A DNA stretch of 64,000 nucleotides. Origin: Thiotrichaceae bacterium UBA4486 (GTDB lineage Bacteria > Pseudomonadota > Gammaproteobacteria > Eutrophobiales > Eutrophobiaceae). Both the position numbers and the translations under genes were made by a program. How positions within the stretch are numbered: position 1 is the stretch's first letter; every line of letters begins with the position of its first letter. Below the pieces are notes generated by a model that did not search any database, was not told the DNA's origin, and saw nothing but the letters and a program-made list of their open reading frames with translations. Below are positions 25,644 through 34,391 of this stretch, one piece after another. The DNA lies in assembly GCA_002389045.1 (NCBI GenBank), contig DGNS01000009.1, positions 71,501 through 135,500 on the forward strand. Direction: 5' to 3'.

Positions 25644-28301
25644 ATGACCGAACAGGACAAAGACGTAGATCCGCAGGAAACGCAGGAATGGGTCGAGGCC
25701 CTGAACTCTGTTCTCGAGAATGAAGGGGTTGACCGCGCGCATTTCCTGCTCGAATCCCTTATCGACAAGGCCCGCCGTTCCGGCGCCTATCTGCCGTACA
25801 CCGCCAATACAGCCTATCTGAATACCATACCGCCGCACAAGGAGGAACCCTCACCGGGCAACCCGGAAATCGAATGGAAAATACGTTCACTGGTGCGCTG
25901 GAACGCCATGGCCATGGTGGTCAAGGCCAACCGCAAGAGCGCAGAACTCGGCGGACATATTGCCAGTTTTGCCTCATCCGCCACGCTCTACGATGTCGGC
26001 TTTAACCATTTTTTCCGTGCACCGAGCAAGGATCATGGCGGTGATCTGTTATACGTGCAGGGTCACTCGGCTCCCGGCATCTACGCCCGTGCCTATCTCG
26101 GCGGTCGCATCAGCGAAGAACAGATGAACAACTTTCGCCAGGAGGTGGATGGCAACGGCCTGAGTTCCTATCCGCATCCCTGGCTGATGCCGCACTACTG
26201 GCAATTTCCGACCGTGTCCATGGGCCTGGGTCCGTTAATGGCCATTTACCAGGCTCGCTTCATGCGTTACCTGGAGCATCGCGAGCTGATGCCCGCAAGT
26301 GATCGCAAAATCTGGGCTTTCATGGGTGACGGCGAAATGGATGAACCGGAGTCCATGGGCGCCATCAGCCTGGCCGCGCACGAAAAGCTGGATAACCTGA
26401 TTTTCGTCATCAACTGCAATCTGCAACGTCTCGACGGGCCGGTGCGCGGCAACGGAAAAGTCATCCAGGAACTGGAAGGCGCATTTCGCGGTGCCGGCTG
26501 GAATGTCATCAAGGTGATCTGGGGATCGTACTGGGACCCGTTGCTGGCGCGTGACACCAGCGGCCTGTTGTACAAGCGCATGGAAGAATGCGTGGACGGC
26601 GAATACCAGGCCTACAAGGCAAAAGACGGCGCCTATGTACGTGAGAAATTCTTCGGCAAGTACCCGGAATTGAAGGCCATGGTCGCGAATATGACCGATT
26701 ACGATATCTGGCGGCTGAATCGCGGCGGTCATGACCCGCACAAGGTCTATGCCGCCTACGCCGCGGCCGTGAAACACAAGGGCCAGCCCACCGTCATTCT
26801 CGCCAAGACCGTCAAGGGTTACGGTATGGGCGAAGCCGGTGAAGGACAAAACATTACCCATCAGCAGAAAAAAATGGGCGAGCACGCACTGCGCCAGTTT
26901 CGTGACCGATTCAACATTCCGATTTCCGACGAAGACCTGGCCGAAGCACCGTTTTACCGGCCGCCCGAAGACAGCGTTGAAATGAAATATTTCCGCGAGC
27001 GCCGCGAACGGCTCGGCGGTTACTTCTTCGCGGAACGAGAAGACCCACCGGTACTGGATATTCCTGACCTGTCTGTCCATGCAAAAACCCTGGAGGGCAG
27101 CGGCGAGCGCAATATTTCCACTACCATGGCCTTCGTACGCATACTCAATACCTTGATCAAGGACAAAAATATCGGCAAATACGTGGTGCCCATCGTGCCC
27201 GACGAGGCGCGCACGTTCGGCATGGAGGGTATGTTCCGGCAGCTGGGGATCTATTCATCGGTGGGTCAGCTTTATGAGCCCGTGGATTCAGATCAGGTGA
27301 TGTATTACCGCGAGGACCGGCAGGGACAGATCCTCGAGGAAGGCATCAACGAGGCCGGCGCATTTTCATCCTGGATCGCCGCCGGCACAGCGTACCGCAA
27401 TCATCACATTCATATGATCCCGTTTTATATCTACTACTCCATGTTCGGCTTCCAGCGTATCGGCGACCTGGCCTGGGCTGCCGCGGATCAACGCACCCGG
27501 GGCTTTCTCCTCGGTGGCACCGCCGGGCGCACTACGCTGGCCGGTGAAGGCCTGCAACACCAGGATGGCCACAGCCATATCCTCGCTTCCACTATACCCA
27601 ACTGCGTCAGCTACGATCCGACCTTTGCCTATGAACTGGCGGTAATCATCCAGGAGGGTTTACGGCGCATGTATGTGGACCGTGACAGCGTTTTTTATTA
27701 CATCACGGTCATGAATGAAAACTACCCCCACCCGCCCATGCCGGAAGGTGTGGAAGACGGTATCATCAAGGGGATGTATGAACTGCAACACGGTGATGAC
27801 GGCGATAAAAAAGTCCGCCTGCTGGGCAGCGGCACCATTTTGCGTGAAGTTATTGCCGCGGCGGAGTTACTGAAACAGGATTTTGCCGTCGACAGTGATA
27901 TCTGGAGTGTCACCAGCTTCAATGAATTGCGCAAACAGGGACTCGATGTGCAGCGTTACAATTTACTGCACCCTGCTGACGAGGCGCGGACAGCGTACGT
28001 CACGGAGTGTCTGCCGGATACGGGCGCTCCGGTTGTGGCGGCAACCGACTACATGAAGATTTATGCCGATCAAATCCGTGAGTTCATCCCCGGAATCTAC
28101 TACGTACTTGGTACGGACGGTTTCGGACGCAGCGACACACGTGAAAAACTGCGCCGGCATTTCGAGGTCAATCGTTATTATATTTGTATCGCCGCGCTCA
28201 AATCGCTGGCGGATGCCGGTACCCTGAATGCGGAAACGGTCGTCGAGGCCATAAATAAATACGGCATTGATCCGGACAAGCCGAATCCGGTCACTGTTTA
28301 A
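25644..28301 (+). CDS. aceE: pyruvate dehydrogenase E1, homodimeric type
   Basis: An 885-residue thiamine-diphosphate enzyme that decarboxylates pyruvate and reductively acetylates the E2 lipoyl group. The ThDP motif is FMGDGEMDEPESMGAISLAAHEKLDNLIFVINCNLQRLDGPV (~residue 230, GDG...NCNLQ). Other features are HASGHFASSATLYDVGFNHFF-like (GGHIASFASSATLYDVGFNHFF, ~90), YIYYSMFGFQRIGDLAWAAADQ (~590) and LEGEGLQHQDGHS-type (~635). The length matches E. coli AceE, and separate alpha/beta subunits are absent. A GTG one codon upstream is possible, but ATG at 25644 is preferred after AAAGGATCCAGG. It is followed by aceF and lpdA. Confidence 0.96.
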   Translation: MTEQDKDVDPQETQEWVEALNSVLENEGVDRAHFLLESLIDKARRSGAYLPYTANTAYLNTIPPHKEEPSPGNPEIEWKIRSLVRWNAMAMVVKANRKSAELGGHIASFASSATLYDVGFNHFFRAPSKDHGGDLLYVQGHSAPGIYARAYLGGRISEEQMNNFRQEVDGNGLSSYPHPWLMPHYWQFPTVSMGLGPLMAIYQARFMRYLEHRELMPASDRKIWAFMGDGEMDEPESMGAISLAAHEKLDNLIFVINCNLQRLDGPVRGNGKVIQELEGAFRGAGWNVIKVIWGSYWDPLLARDTSGLLYKRMEECVDGEYQAYKAKDGAYVREKFFGKYPELKAMVANMTDYDIWRLNRGGHDPHKVYAAYAAAVKHKGQPTVILAKTVKGYGMGEAGEGQNITHQQKKMGEHALRQFRDRFNIPISDEDLAEAPFYRPPEDSVEMKYFRERRERLGGYFFAEREDPPVLDIPDLSVHAKTLEGSGERNISTTMAFVRILNTLIKDKNIGKYVVPIVPDEARTFGMEGMFRQLGIYSSVGQLYEPVDSDQVMYYREDRQGQILEEGINEAGAFSSWIAAGTAYRNHHIHMIPFYIYYSMFGFQRIGDLAWAAADQRTRGFLLGGTAGRTTLAGEGLQHQDGHSHILASTIPNCVSYDPTFAYELAVIIQEGLRRMYVDRDSVFYYITVMNENYPHPPMPEGVEDGIIKGMYELQHGDDGDKKVRLLGSGTILREVIAAAELLKQDFAVDSDIWSVTSFNELRKQGLDVQRYNLLHPADEARTAYVTECLPDTGAPVVAATDYMKIYADQIREFIPGIYYVLGTDGFGRSDTREKLRRHFEVNRYYICIAALKSLADAGTLNAETVVEAINKYGIDPDKPNPVTV

Positions 28302-28489
28302 CGGTGAACAGTCTACAGATGACAGACAACAGTCTACAGGTAACAGATTACAGTGAATAATATGATGGAGCTTTGGACACCATTCACCAGTCACTGTTCA
28401 CTGTCGTCTGTCGTCTGTTGTCTGTTCACTGTCGTCTGCCGTCTGTCATCTGTCGTCTGTTGACTGTTGTCTGTCCACGGAATTAACCA
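28302..28489. repeat. satellite block between aceE and aceF
   Basis: Mixed 7-8 bp units: ACAGTCTACAG, GACAGACAACAG on the left (to ~28353), then TGTCGTCTGT, CTGTTGTCTGT, CACTGTC on the right (28387-28475). The two halves are in inverted orientation, so the aceE-aceF message would carry a long imperfect stem. The aceF start follows directly. Confidence 0.8.
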
Positions 28490-29809
28490 TTGAGCGAAAC
28501 GCAAGAAATCTTCCTCCCCGATATCGGCGACTTTGACAGTGTCGAGATCATCGACATCGCCGTCCATGTCGGTGATGAAGTCAATCGTGACGATCCATTG
28601 CTGACACTGGAAAGCGACAAGGCCAGCATGGATATCCCCTCCCCGGTGGCCGGTCGCATCAAGGAGATCAAGGTTGCCGTCGGTGACAAGATTTCCGAGG
28701 GCGCGTTGCTGGCATTGATGGAATGTTCACAAACCGATGCGCCGCCGCATCCGGCGGATGTCCCGCAACAGGACAACAGCACATCACAAGCGCAGGAAGC
28801 GGAAAAACCACCTGCGAAAAGCGAACCGGTTGAGGTGCAAGCCGGTCCCAAGCCGGCACCGGCGACGCCCACTACATCCGAAACCGTCGGTACCAGCCTG
28901 TCCTCACGCGCCCATGCCAGTCCGTCGGTACGGCGTTTTGCGCGTGAACTCGGCGTGGATCTGGGACTGGTCCGTGGCAGCGGACCCAAAAACCGCATTC
29001 TCAAGGAAGATGTGAAGGCGTTTACCAAGGCCGTCATGGCCAGCGACCGGGTCTTTGACAGCAGCAATGGCCTCAAACTGCCCGAAATCCCGCCGGTTGA
29101 TTTTTCAAAATTCGGCCCCGTGGAAACCCGGGAAATTTCCCGGATCAAACGCATCGGCGGCCAACACCTGCAACGCAGCTGGATGACCATCCCGCATGTC
29201 ACCCAGTTTGACGAAGCCGACATCACCGACCTTGAACAATTCAGAAAATCAAAACTTGAAGTCGCAGAAAAGCACGGTGTCAAACTGACGCTGGTGGCGT
29301 TCCTGGTCAAGGCCGTGGTCGATGTGCTGCAACAATTTCCGGATTTCAACGCCTCCCTGAGTCCGGACGGCCAGAGCCTGATATTCAAAAAATATTTTCA
29401 CATCGGTGTGGCGGTTAACACGGACAATGGTCTCGTGGTACCGGTGATCCGGGATGCCGATCAGAAAGGCCTGTACGATATTGCCCGGGAGATAACGGAA
29501 CTCAGTGACAAAGCCAGGGCCGGAACCATTACCCCTGCGCAAATGCAGGGTGGCTGCTTCACCATATCGAGCCTCGGCGGCACCGGCGGGTTGCATTTCA
29601 ATCCCATCATCAATTCGCCGGAAGTCGCCATCCTCGGTGTATCCCGCGCTACCCTGAAACCGGTCTACCAGGGTAATGATCTCGTACCCCGCCTGATCCT
29701 GCCGTTTGCCCTGTCCTACGATCATCGTGTCATCGACGGCGTCGCCGGTGCGCAATTCACCCAGTTCCTGAGCACCGTGCTCTCGGATATTCGGCATATT
29801 CTTCTGTGA
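28490..29809 (+). CDS. aceF: dihydrolipoamide acetyltransferase (PDH E2), single lipoyl domain
   Basis: 439 residues, the acetyl-transferring core of pyruvate dehydrogenase. Residues 1-80 are one lipoyl domain (Lys in LESDKASMDIPSP). A Pro/Ala-rich linker spans ~85-140. The E1/E3-binding domain (~145-180) has SPSVRRFARELGVDLGLVRGSG and NRILKEDV. The catalytic domain, ~210-439, ends in SYDHRVIDGVAGAQF with the active His. E. coli AceF has three lipoyl domains; one is fewer, but E3 here carries another. A TTG start is used: an in-frame TAA lies two codons upstream and the N-terminus SETQEIFLPDIG fits the family. No clear Shine-Dalgarno. Confidence 0.94.
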   Translation: MSETQEIFLPDIGDFDSVEIIDIAVHVGDEVNRDDPLLTLESDKASMDIPSPVAGRIKEIKVAVGDKISEGALLALMECSQTDAPPHPADVPQQDNSTSQAQEAEKPPAKSEPVEVQAGPKPAPATPTTSETVGTSLSSRAHASPSVRRFARELGVDLGLVRGSGPKNRILKEDVKAFTKAVMASDRVFDSSNGLKLPEIPPVDFSKFGPVETREISRIKRIGGQHLQRSWMTIPHVTQFDEADITDLEQFRKSKLEVAEKHGVKLTLVAFLVKAVVDVLQQFPDFNASLSPDGQSLIFKKYFHIGVAVNTDNGLVVPVIRDADQKGLYDIAREITELSDKARAGTITPAQMQGGCFTISSLGGTGGLHFNPIINSPEVAILGVSRATLKPVYQGNDLVPRLILPFALSYDHRVIDGVAGAQFTQFLSTVLSDIRHILL

Positions 29810-29913
29810 CAAAGGCATCCCGTCCCGCATGACCAGTAACCCCGCATTACATCCATCCGGCTGCGAGCATCCATCGATGGATACATCCGCAAATCCGCTC
29901 ATCGTCAGAACGA

Positions 29914-31656
29914 ATGGCAACCGTGTCTGAGCTTGTGGACATCACACTGCCTGATCTCGGCGATTTCGAGGATGTGGAAATCATCGATATAGCCGTGAAT
30001 GTCGGCGATGAAGTCGACAGGGAGCAGGCGTTGCTGACACTGGAAAGTGACAAGGCGAGCATGGATATCCCATCGCCTCATGCCGGGATAATTACGGGCA
30101 TCCATGTCAAGGTGGGCGACCGGGTGCGAAGCGGCGACCGGGTCATGCAGATCAAAAGCGCGGGACAAAACAGCAGCAAGGACGAAAAGACTGCGCAGGA
30201 CACAGTGGAAAAAACCTCACAACAACCGGCGCCGGCATCACGGATAAAAAGCGATTCACACGCCGAGGTACTGGTACTTGGTGCCGGACCGGGCGGTTAT
30301 ACCGCGGCATTTCGAGCCGCCGATCTGGGTAAACAGGTCGTGCTCGTGGAACGATTTCCCACCCTTGGCGGTGTCTGTCTCAACGTCGGCTGTATTCCTT
30401 CCAAAGCCATGCTGCACGTAGCACGGGTTATAACCGAGATCGAGGAACTGCGCGCCTGTGGCATCGACCTGGGGCAACCGGAGGTCGCACACAAACCGGT
30501 CAGGGAATGGACGGAGAACGTCGTCGGCAAGCTCACCACGGGCCTGAAGCAGATGGCCAAACAACGCGGGATCAAGGTAATACAGGGCATTGGCAAATTC
30601 TCCTCGCCCAACAGTGTAAACATCAAAAGTTCCGGCGGAATGCTGGAAATGAGTTTCGACCATGCCGTCATCGCCGCCGGTTCCACACCGTCCAACATAC
30701 CGGGCCTGCCGGAGGATTTGCGAATCCTGAATTCAACAACGGCCCTGCTGCTGGAATCCATCCCCGAACGCCTGCTGGTCATCGGCGGCGGCATTATCGG
30801 CATGGAGATGGCCACGGTCTATGCCGCGCTCGGGTCGCGAATCACGATAGTGGAAATGCTCGACGGTTTGATCACCGGCGCCGACCGTGATCTTGTACGG
30901 CCATTGGAAAAACGGTCAAAAAAACACTACGAAAATGTTTACACGGGTACCGCCGTCAAGGAAGTAATCGCCACTGATACGGGCATCAAGGTAAGTTTCG
31001 ATGGTAAAAAAGCACCGGCGTCGGATACCTTCGATGCCGTACTCGTGGCCGTGGGTCGTACCCCGAACGGCAAAAAACTGCAGGCCGACAAGGCGGGGAT
31101 CCATGTGGATGAACACGGTTTTATCCCCGTTGACGACCAGCAACGCACCAACGTTGCCCATATATTTGCGATAGGAGACATCGTCGGTCAACCCATGCTC
31201 GCACACAAGGCCTCGCACGAGGGCAAGATTGCCGCTGAAGTCATCGCCGGTTTGAAAAGCGGTTTCAATAACCGCTGCATTCCCTCGGTTGCTTATACCG
31301 ATCCCGAAATCGCCTGGGTCGGAGTCACCGAGGAAGAGGCCAGGGAAAGAAATATCGATTACGGCACGGGTGTGTTTCCCTGGGCCGCCAACGGCCGTTC
31401 ACTGACACTGGGCCGCGACGAAGGTTTGACCAAACTGATCTTCGACAGGCAGTCCGGGCGCGTCATCGGTGTCGGTATCACCGGACCGAATGCAGGCGAT
31501 TTGATCAGCGAGGGCACACTGGCCGTGGAAATGGGCTGTGATGCCGGGGATATAGGCCTGACTATTCACCCGCACCCGACACTGTCGGAAACAGTCGGCA
31601 TGGCCGCGGAAATGTACGAAGGAACCATTACCGATCTTTACCTGCCGAAGAAATAA
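29914..31656 (+). CDS. lpdA: dihydrolipoamide dehydrogenase (E3) with N-terminal lipoyl domain
   Basis: 580 residues. Residues ~5-85 are a lipoyl domain nearly identical to that of E2 (LTLESDKASMDIPSP, lipoylated Lys), then a linker ~87-110. The flavoprotein disulfide reductase follows: FAD motif VLGAGPGGYTAAFRAADLG, redox GGVCLNVGCIPSK, NAD motif LLVIGGGIIGMEMATVYAALG, and C-terminal HPHPTLSETVGMAAE with the catalytic His-Glu. Lipoyl-E3 fusions are known from several beta/gammaproteobacteria PDH operons. The duplicated lipoyl sequence suggests copying from aceF. A 104-bp gap separates it from aceF, and no U-tract is seen in it. Confidence 0.95.
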   Translation: MATVSELVDITLPDLGDFEDVEIIDIAVNVGDEVDREQALLTLESDKASMDIPSPHAGIITGIHVKVGDRVRSGDRVMQIKSAGQNSSKDEKTAQDTVEKTSQQPAPASRIKSDSHAEVLVLGAGPGGYTAAFRAADLGKQVVLVERFPTLGGVCLNVGCIPSKAMLHVARVITEIEELRACGIDLGQPEVAHKPVREWTENVVGKLTTGLKQMAKQRGIKVIQGIGKFSSPNSVNIKSSGGMLEMSFDHAVIAAGSTPSNIPGLPEDLRILNSTTALLLESIPERLLVIGGGIIGMEMATVYAALGSRITIVEMLDGLITGADRDLVRPLEKRSKKHYENVYTGTAVKEVIATDTGIKVSFDGKKAPASDTFDAVLVAVGRTPNGKKLQADKAGIHVDEHGFIPVDDQQRTNVAHIFAIGDIVGQPMLAHKASHEGKIAAEVIAGLKSGFNNRCIPSVAYTDPEIAWVGVTEEEARERNIDYGTGVFPWAANGRSLTLGRDEGLTKLIFDRQSGRVIGVGITGPNAGDLISEGTLAVEMGCDAGDIGLTIHPHPTLSETVGMAAEMYEGTITDLYLPKK

Positions 31657-31688
31657 CCGGCCGCCCGGTCGCACTGACTGCCCCGGTG

Positions 31689-32090
31689 TCAATGCACCAG
31701 GGATTCCTCGTCATATTGTTCATACTCATGGTTCAGGGGTCCGGCATGATGATGAATCAGTTTCCAGGCGCCCTCTTCACGGACAAAGATGTTGGTCGCC
31801 ACCAGTTCAACATCATCAAGCTGTTCAATGCAGATAACACTGGCAACGTCCCCGACCCGGTTAACCCAGACGTTATCACAACTGATCTTGTTCAGGGTTG
31901 AGTTTTTCAGGATCTGTCTCCAGCTCATCAACACCTCGCCTCGCCCGGTGAGCAGGTCCCAGCCCGGATGCACGACCGACACCTCGTTTTGTCGCGACCA
32001 GATATCTTCCATTTTATCCATATCGGAGTTGTTGAACGCAAGGTAGAAGTCATTATTTGCGGTGATCACTGCATCTTCATTATCATTCAT
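31689..32090 (-). CDS. SnoaL/DUF4440-like NTF2-fold protein
   Basis: 133 residues from the ATG at 32090; the frame extends to 32210, but that part overlaps the divergent esterase start. The NTF2-like cone fold is suggested by ITANNDFYLAFNNSDMDKMEDIWSR, VSVVHPGWDLLTGRGEVLMSWRQIL and REEGAWKLIHHHAGP. The HPGW...GRxEVLxSWRxI block and the final HHHA are typical of the SnoaL-like/DUF4440 group, whose members are often annotated as ketosteroid-isomerase-like. No substrate is known. It is convergent with lpdA (32 bp) and divergent from an esterase gene 25 bp away, so the two probably share a promoter region. Confidence 0.8.
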   Translation of the reverse strand: MNDNEDAVITANNDFYLAFNNSDMDKMEDIWSRQNEVSVVHPGWDLLTGRGEVLMSWRQILKNSTLNKISCDNVWVNRVGDVASVICIEQLDDVELVATNIFVREEGAWKLIHHHAGPLNHEYEQYDEESLVH

Positions 32091-32115
32091 ATACTGATTA
32101 ATCCTGTATAAGCCT

Positions 32116-32895
32116 ATGGCTGTAAAACTGGCATTTGAACAATCCGGCTCGGGTGATGCGGTTATCCTGCTGCATGGCCTGTTTGGTTCCAGGCGTAACC
32201 TGAATTCCATCGCCCGGCATTTATCATCTGACCACGCAGTCTGTACACCGGACCTCAGGAATCATGGCAACTCACCCCACCATGACACCATGGACTACAG
32301 GAGCATGGCTGCTGACATTTATGCACTCATGGACGATTGCAACCTGAACCGCGCGGTGCTTATCGGCCACAGTATGGGTGGCAAAATAGCCATGGTCAAT
32401 GCTCTGCTGAACCCCGAAATGGTCACTGCACTGGTCGTGCTGGATATCGCACCCGCCCGTTATAATTTTGAACATACCCATATACTGGATTCGCTTGCCA
32501 GTCTTGATCCGGACACGATCTCATCGCGACAGGAAGCAGACAGGTTGCTCGGCAAGGAGTATGCAAACCCGATGTTTCGCCAGTTCCTGCTGCAAAACAT
32601 GGTGCGCAGGGATGGCCGTTATGCCTGGCGGTTGAATCTGCAGGCCATCCGCACGAATATCGACCATATCACCGGTTTCCCGGATGATTTTGAAGGTGGC
32701 TATTCCGGCCCGACCCTGTTTCTGGGTGGCGAGCATTCCAGCTATATAAAGGAACAGCACAGGGATGAAATCAACCGCCTGTTCCCGGACAATGAAATTC
32801 GCAAGATCAGGGATGCCGGCCACTGGCTGCATGCCGAGCAGGGCAAGGCGGTTAACCGGGAAATTTCCGGTTTTCTGGAGAAGTTGAATTACTGA
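32116..32895 (+). CDS. alpha/beta-hydrolase, YbfF-like esterase
   Basis: 259 residues of alpha/beta-hydrolase fold with a complete catalytic triad: nucleophile Ser in IGHSMGGKIAM (~93), an Asp in the VVLDIAPARY or LASLDPDT region, and His in RDAGHWLHAEQ (~238). The oxyanion-hole motif LLHGLFGSRRNL (~16) and DLRNHGNSPH are the family marks of the YbfF group (acyl-CoA/thioesterase-like esterases in E. coli). The start ATG overlaps the upstream NTF2 gene promoter region. argG begins 77 bp downstream, so they may be in one unit. Substrate not determinable. Confidence 0.88.
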   Translation: MAVKLAFEQSGSGDAVILLHGLFGSRRNLNSIARHLSSDHAVCTPDLRNHGNSPHHDTMDYRSMAADIYALMDDCNLNRAVLIGHSMGGKIAMVNALLNPEMVTALVVLDIAPARYNFEHTHILDSLASLDPDTISSRQEADRLLGKEYANPMFRQFLLQNMVRRDGRYAWRLNLQAIRTNIDHITGFPDDFEGGYSGPTLFLGGEHSSYIKEQHRDEINRLFPDNEIRKIRDAGHWLHAEQGKAVNREISGFLEKLNY

Positions 32896-32972
32896 CAATG
32901 TCTGTATCTATACCCTTCACCCTCCGTGTCTTTGCGGCTACAATATGCGGCCGCTGAAACATATCTGGACCA

Positions 32973-34193
32973 ATGACCGATACAATCAATAAAGTAGTAC
33001 TCGCCTATTCCGGTGGACTCGATACCTCTGTCATCCTTCAATGGCTGAAAGAAACCTATAACTGTGAGGTGGTCACCTTTACTGCCGATATCGGCCAGGG
33101 TGAAGAGGTTGAGCCGGCACGCAGCAAGGCTGAAGCGATGGGTGTGCGGGAAATTTTTATCGAGGACCTCACTGAAGATTTTGTACGTGAATATGTCTTT
33201 CCCATGTTCCGGGCCAATACCGTATACGAAGGCGAGTACCTGCTCGGGACGTCCATTGCCCGGCCGCTGATTGCAAAACGGCTGATCGAAATCGCGCACG
33301 AGACCGGGGCCGATGCCATTGCCCACGGTGCCACCGGTAAGGGTAATGACCAGGTCAGGTTTGAGCTTGGTGCCTACGCACTCAGCCCGGATATCCGCAT
33401 CATTGCACCCTGGCGGGAGTGGGACCTGAATTCACGCGAGAAACTCCTGGCCTACGCCGAGGCCAATGGAATTCCCGTCGAGGCCAAACGAACAGGAGGG
33501 TCACCGTATTCAATGGATGCGAATCTACTGCATATTTCCTACGAAGGCGGCCCGCTGGAAGATCCCTGGTGTGAGCCCGAGGATGATATGTGGCGCTGGA
33601 GTGTCGCTCCGGAACAGGCACCGGATGTCGCCGAAACAATTGAACTGGATTTCAGCAATGGTGATGCGGTGGCGATTGATGGTGTGGCGATGTCACCAGC
33701 CACGATACTTGCCAGGCTGAATGAACTTGGTGGCAGGCATGGCGTTGGCCGCTCGGACATCGTTGAAAATCGCTATGTGGGAATCAAATCCCGTGGCTGT
33801 TATGAAACTCCAGGCGGCACTATTCTGCTCAAGGCGCACCGGGCTATGGAATCACTGACCCTGGATCGTGAAGTGGCCCATTTGAAGGACGATCTGATGC
33901 CGAGATACGCCAGTATGATCTATAACGGTTACTGGTGGAGCCCGGAACGCCTTTCCCTGCAGTCCCTGATTGACAGCACACAGAGCACGGTCAATGGTCA
34001 TGTACGCCTGAAACTTTACAAGGGCAATGTCATGGTAACCGGGAGAAAATCCTCGACAGACAGCCTGTTTGATGCAGACATTGCTACCTTCGAGGATGAT
34101 GCCGGTCGTTATAACCAGAAAGATGCCGAAGGTTTTATCAAACTCAATGCACTGCGACTGAGACTGAATAAAAGGATCAGACAGCGGACCTGA
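32973..34193 (+). CDS. argG: argininosuccinate synthase
   Basis: A 406-residue ATP-dependent ligase joining citrulline and aspartate, in the arginine pathway. The ATP pyrophosphatase motif AYSGGLDTSVILQWLK is at ~10. Citrulline and aspartate pocket residues are in TADIGQGEE, GATGKGNDQVRFELG (~115) and LNSREKLLAYAEANGIPV. The end shows a normal family C-terminus. Its length corresponds to the standard short form (as in Pseudomonas), not the longer E. coli form. A TACAAT element lies 29 bp before the ATG at 32939. The downstream gap carries CRP-type boxes that probably belong to the next gene. The gene is separated from argE-argA by 30 kb. Confidence 0.95.
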   Translation: MTDTINKVVLAYSGGLDTSVILQWLKETYNCEVVTFTADIGQGEEVEPARSKAEAMGVREIFIEDLTEDFVREYVFPMFRANTVYEGEYLLGTSIARPLIAKRLIEIAHETGADAIAHGATGKGNDQVRFELGAYALSPDIRIIAPWREWDLNSREKLLAYAEANGIPVEAKRTGGSPYSMDANLLHISYEGGPLEDPWCEPEDDMWRWSVAPEQAPDVAETIELDFSNGDAVAIDGVAMSPATILARLNELGGRHGVGRSDIVENRYVGIKSRGCYETPGGTILLKAHRAMESLTLDREVAHLKDDLMPRYASMIYNGYWWSPERLSLQSLIDSTQSTVNGHVRLKLYKGNVMVTGRKSSTDSLFDADIATFEDDAGRYNQKDAEGFIKLNALRLRLNKRIRQRT

Positions 34194-34224
34194 GCTTTGA
34201 AACTTTAGCGGTGACATCCTGCTT

Positions 34225-34242
34225 CTGTGATAGTAGTCACAG
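34225..34242. promoter_or_regulatory. CRP/Vfr-type box, distal
   Basis: CTGTGA-TAGTAG-TCACAG: perfect TGTGA-N6-TCACA core. It lies just after argG and 42 bp (four helical turns) before a second identical-core box. Confidence 0.55.
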
Positions 34243-34266
34243 ATAACCTGCATATGTATGTCCTGA

Positions 34267-34284
34267 TTGTGATTCCATTCACAA
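34267..34284. promoter_or_regulatory. CRP/Vfr-type box, proximal
   Basis: TTGTGA-TTCCAT-TCACAA: perfect TGTGA-N6-TCACA with extended dyad. An AT-rich TATATAAC stretch follows at 34295, possibly a -10, before the GGDEF gene ATG at 34392. Confidence 0.6.
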
Positions 34285-34391
34285 CCCTTTTCCTTATATA
34301 ACTCTACTCTAGGTCATGGTTGCCCGGCCGACGACACTATGAGTGTCGACCCTCGCATCCAGACAAAACTTTTCACAACAGGTCACAGCAT

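Noticed and set aside
26235..27080. 281-codon frame antisense to aceE
   Set aside because: aceE is certain on the other strand, and the frame has no family features.
28483..29388. 301-codon Ser-rich frame antisense to aceF
   Set aside because: Shadow of a well-supported E2 gene.
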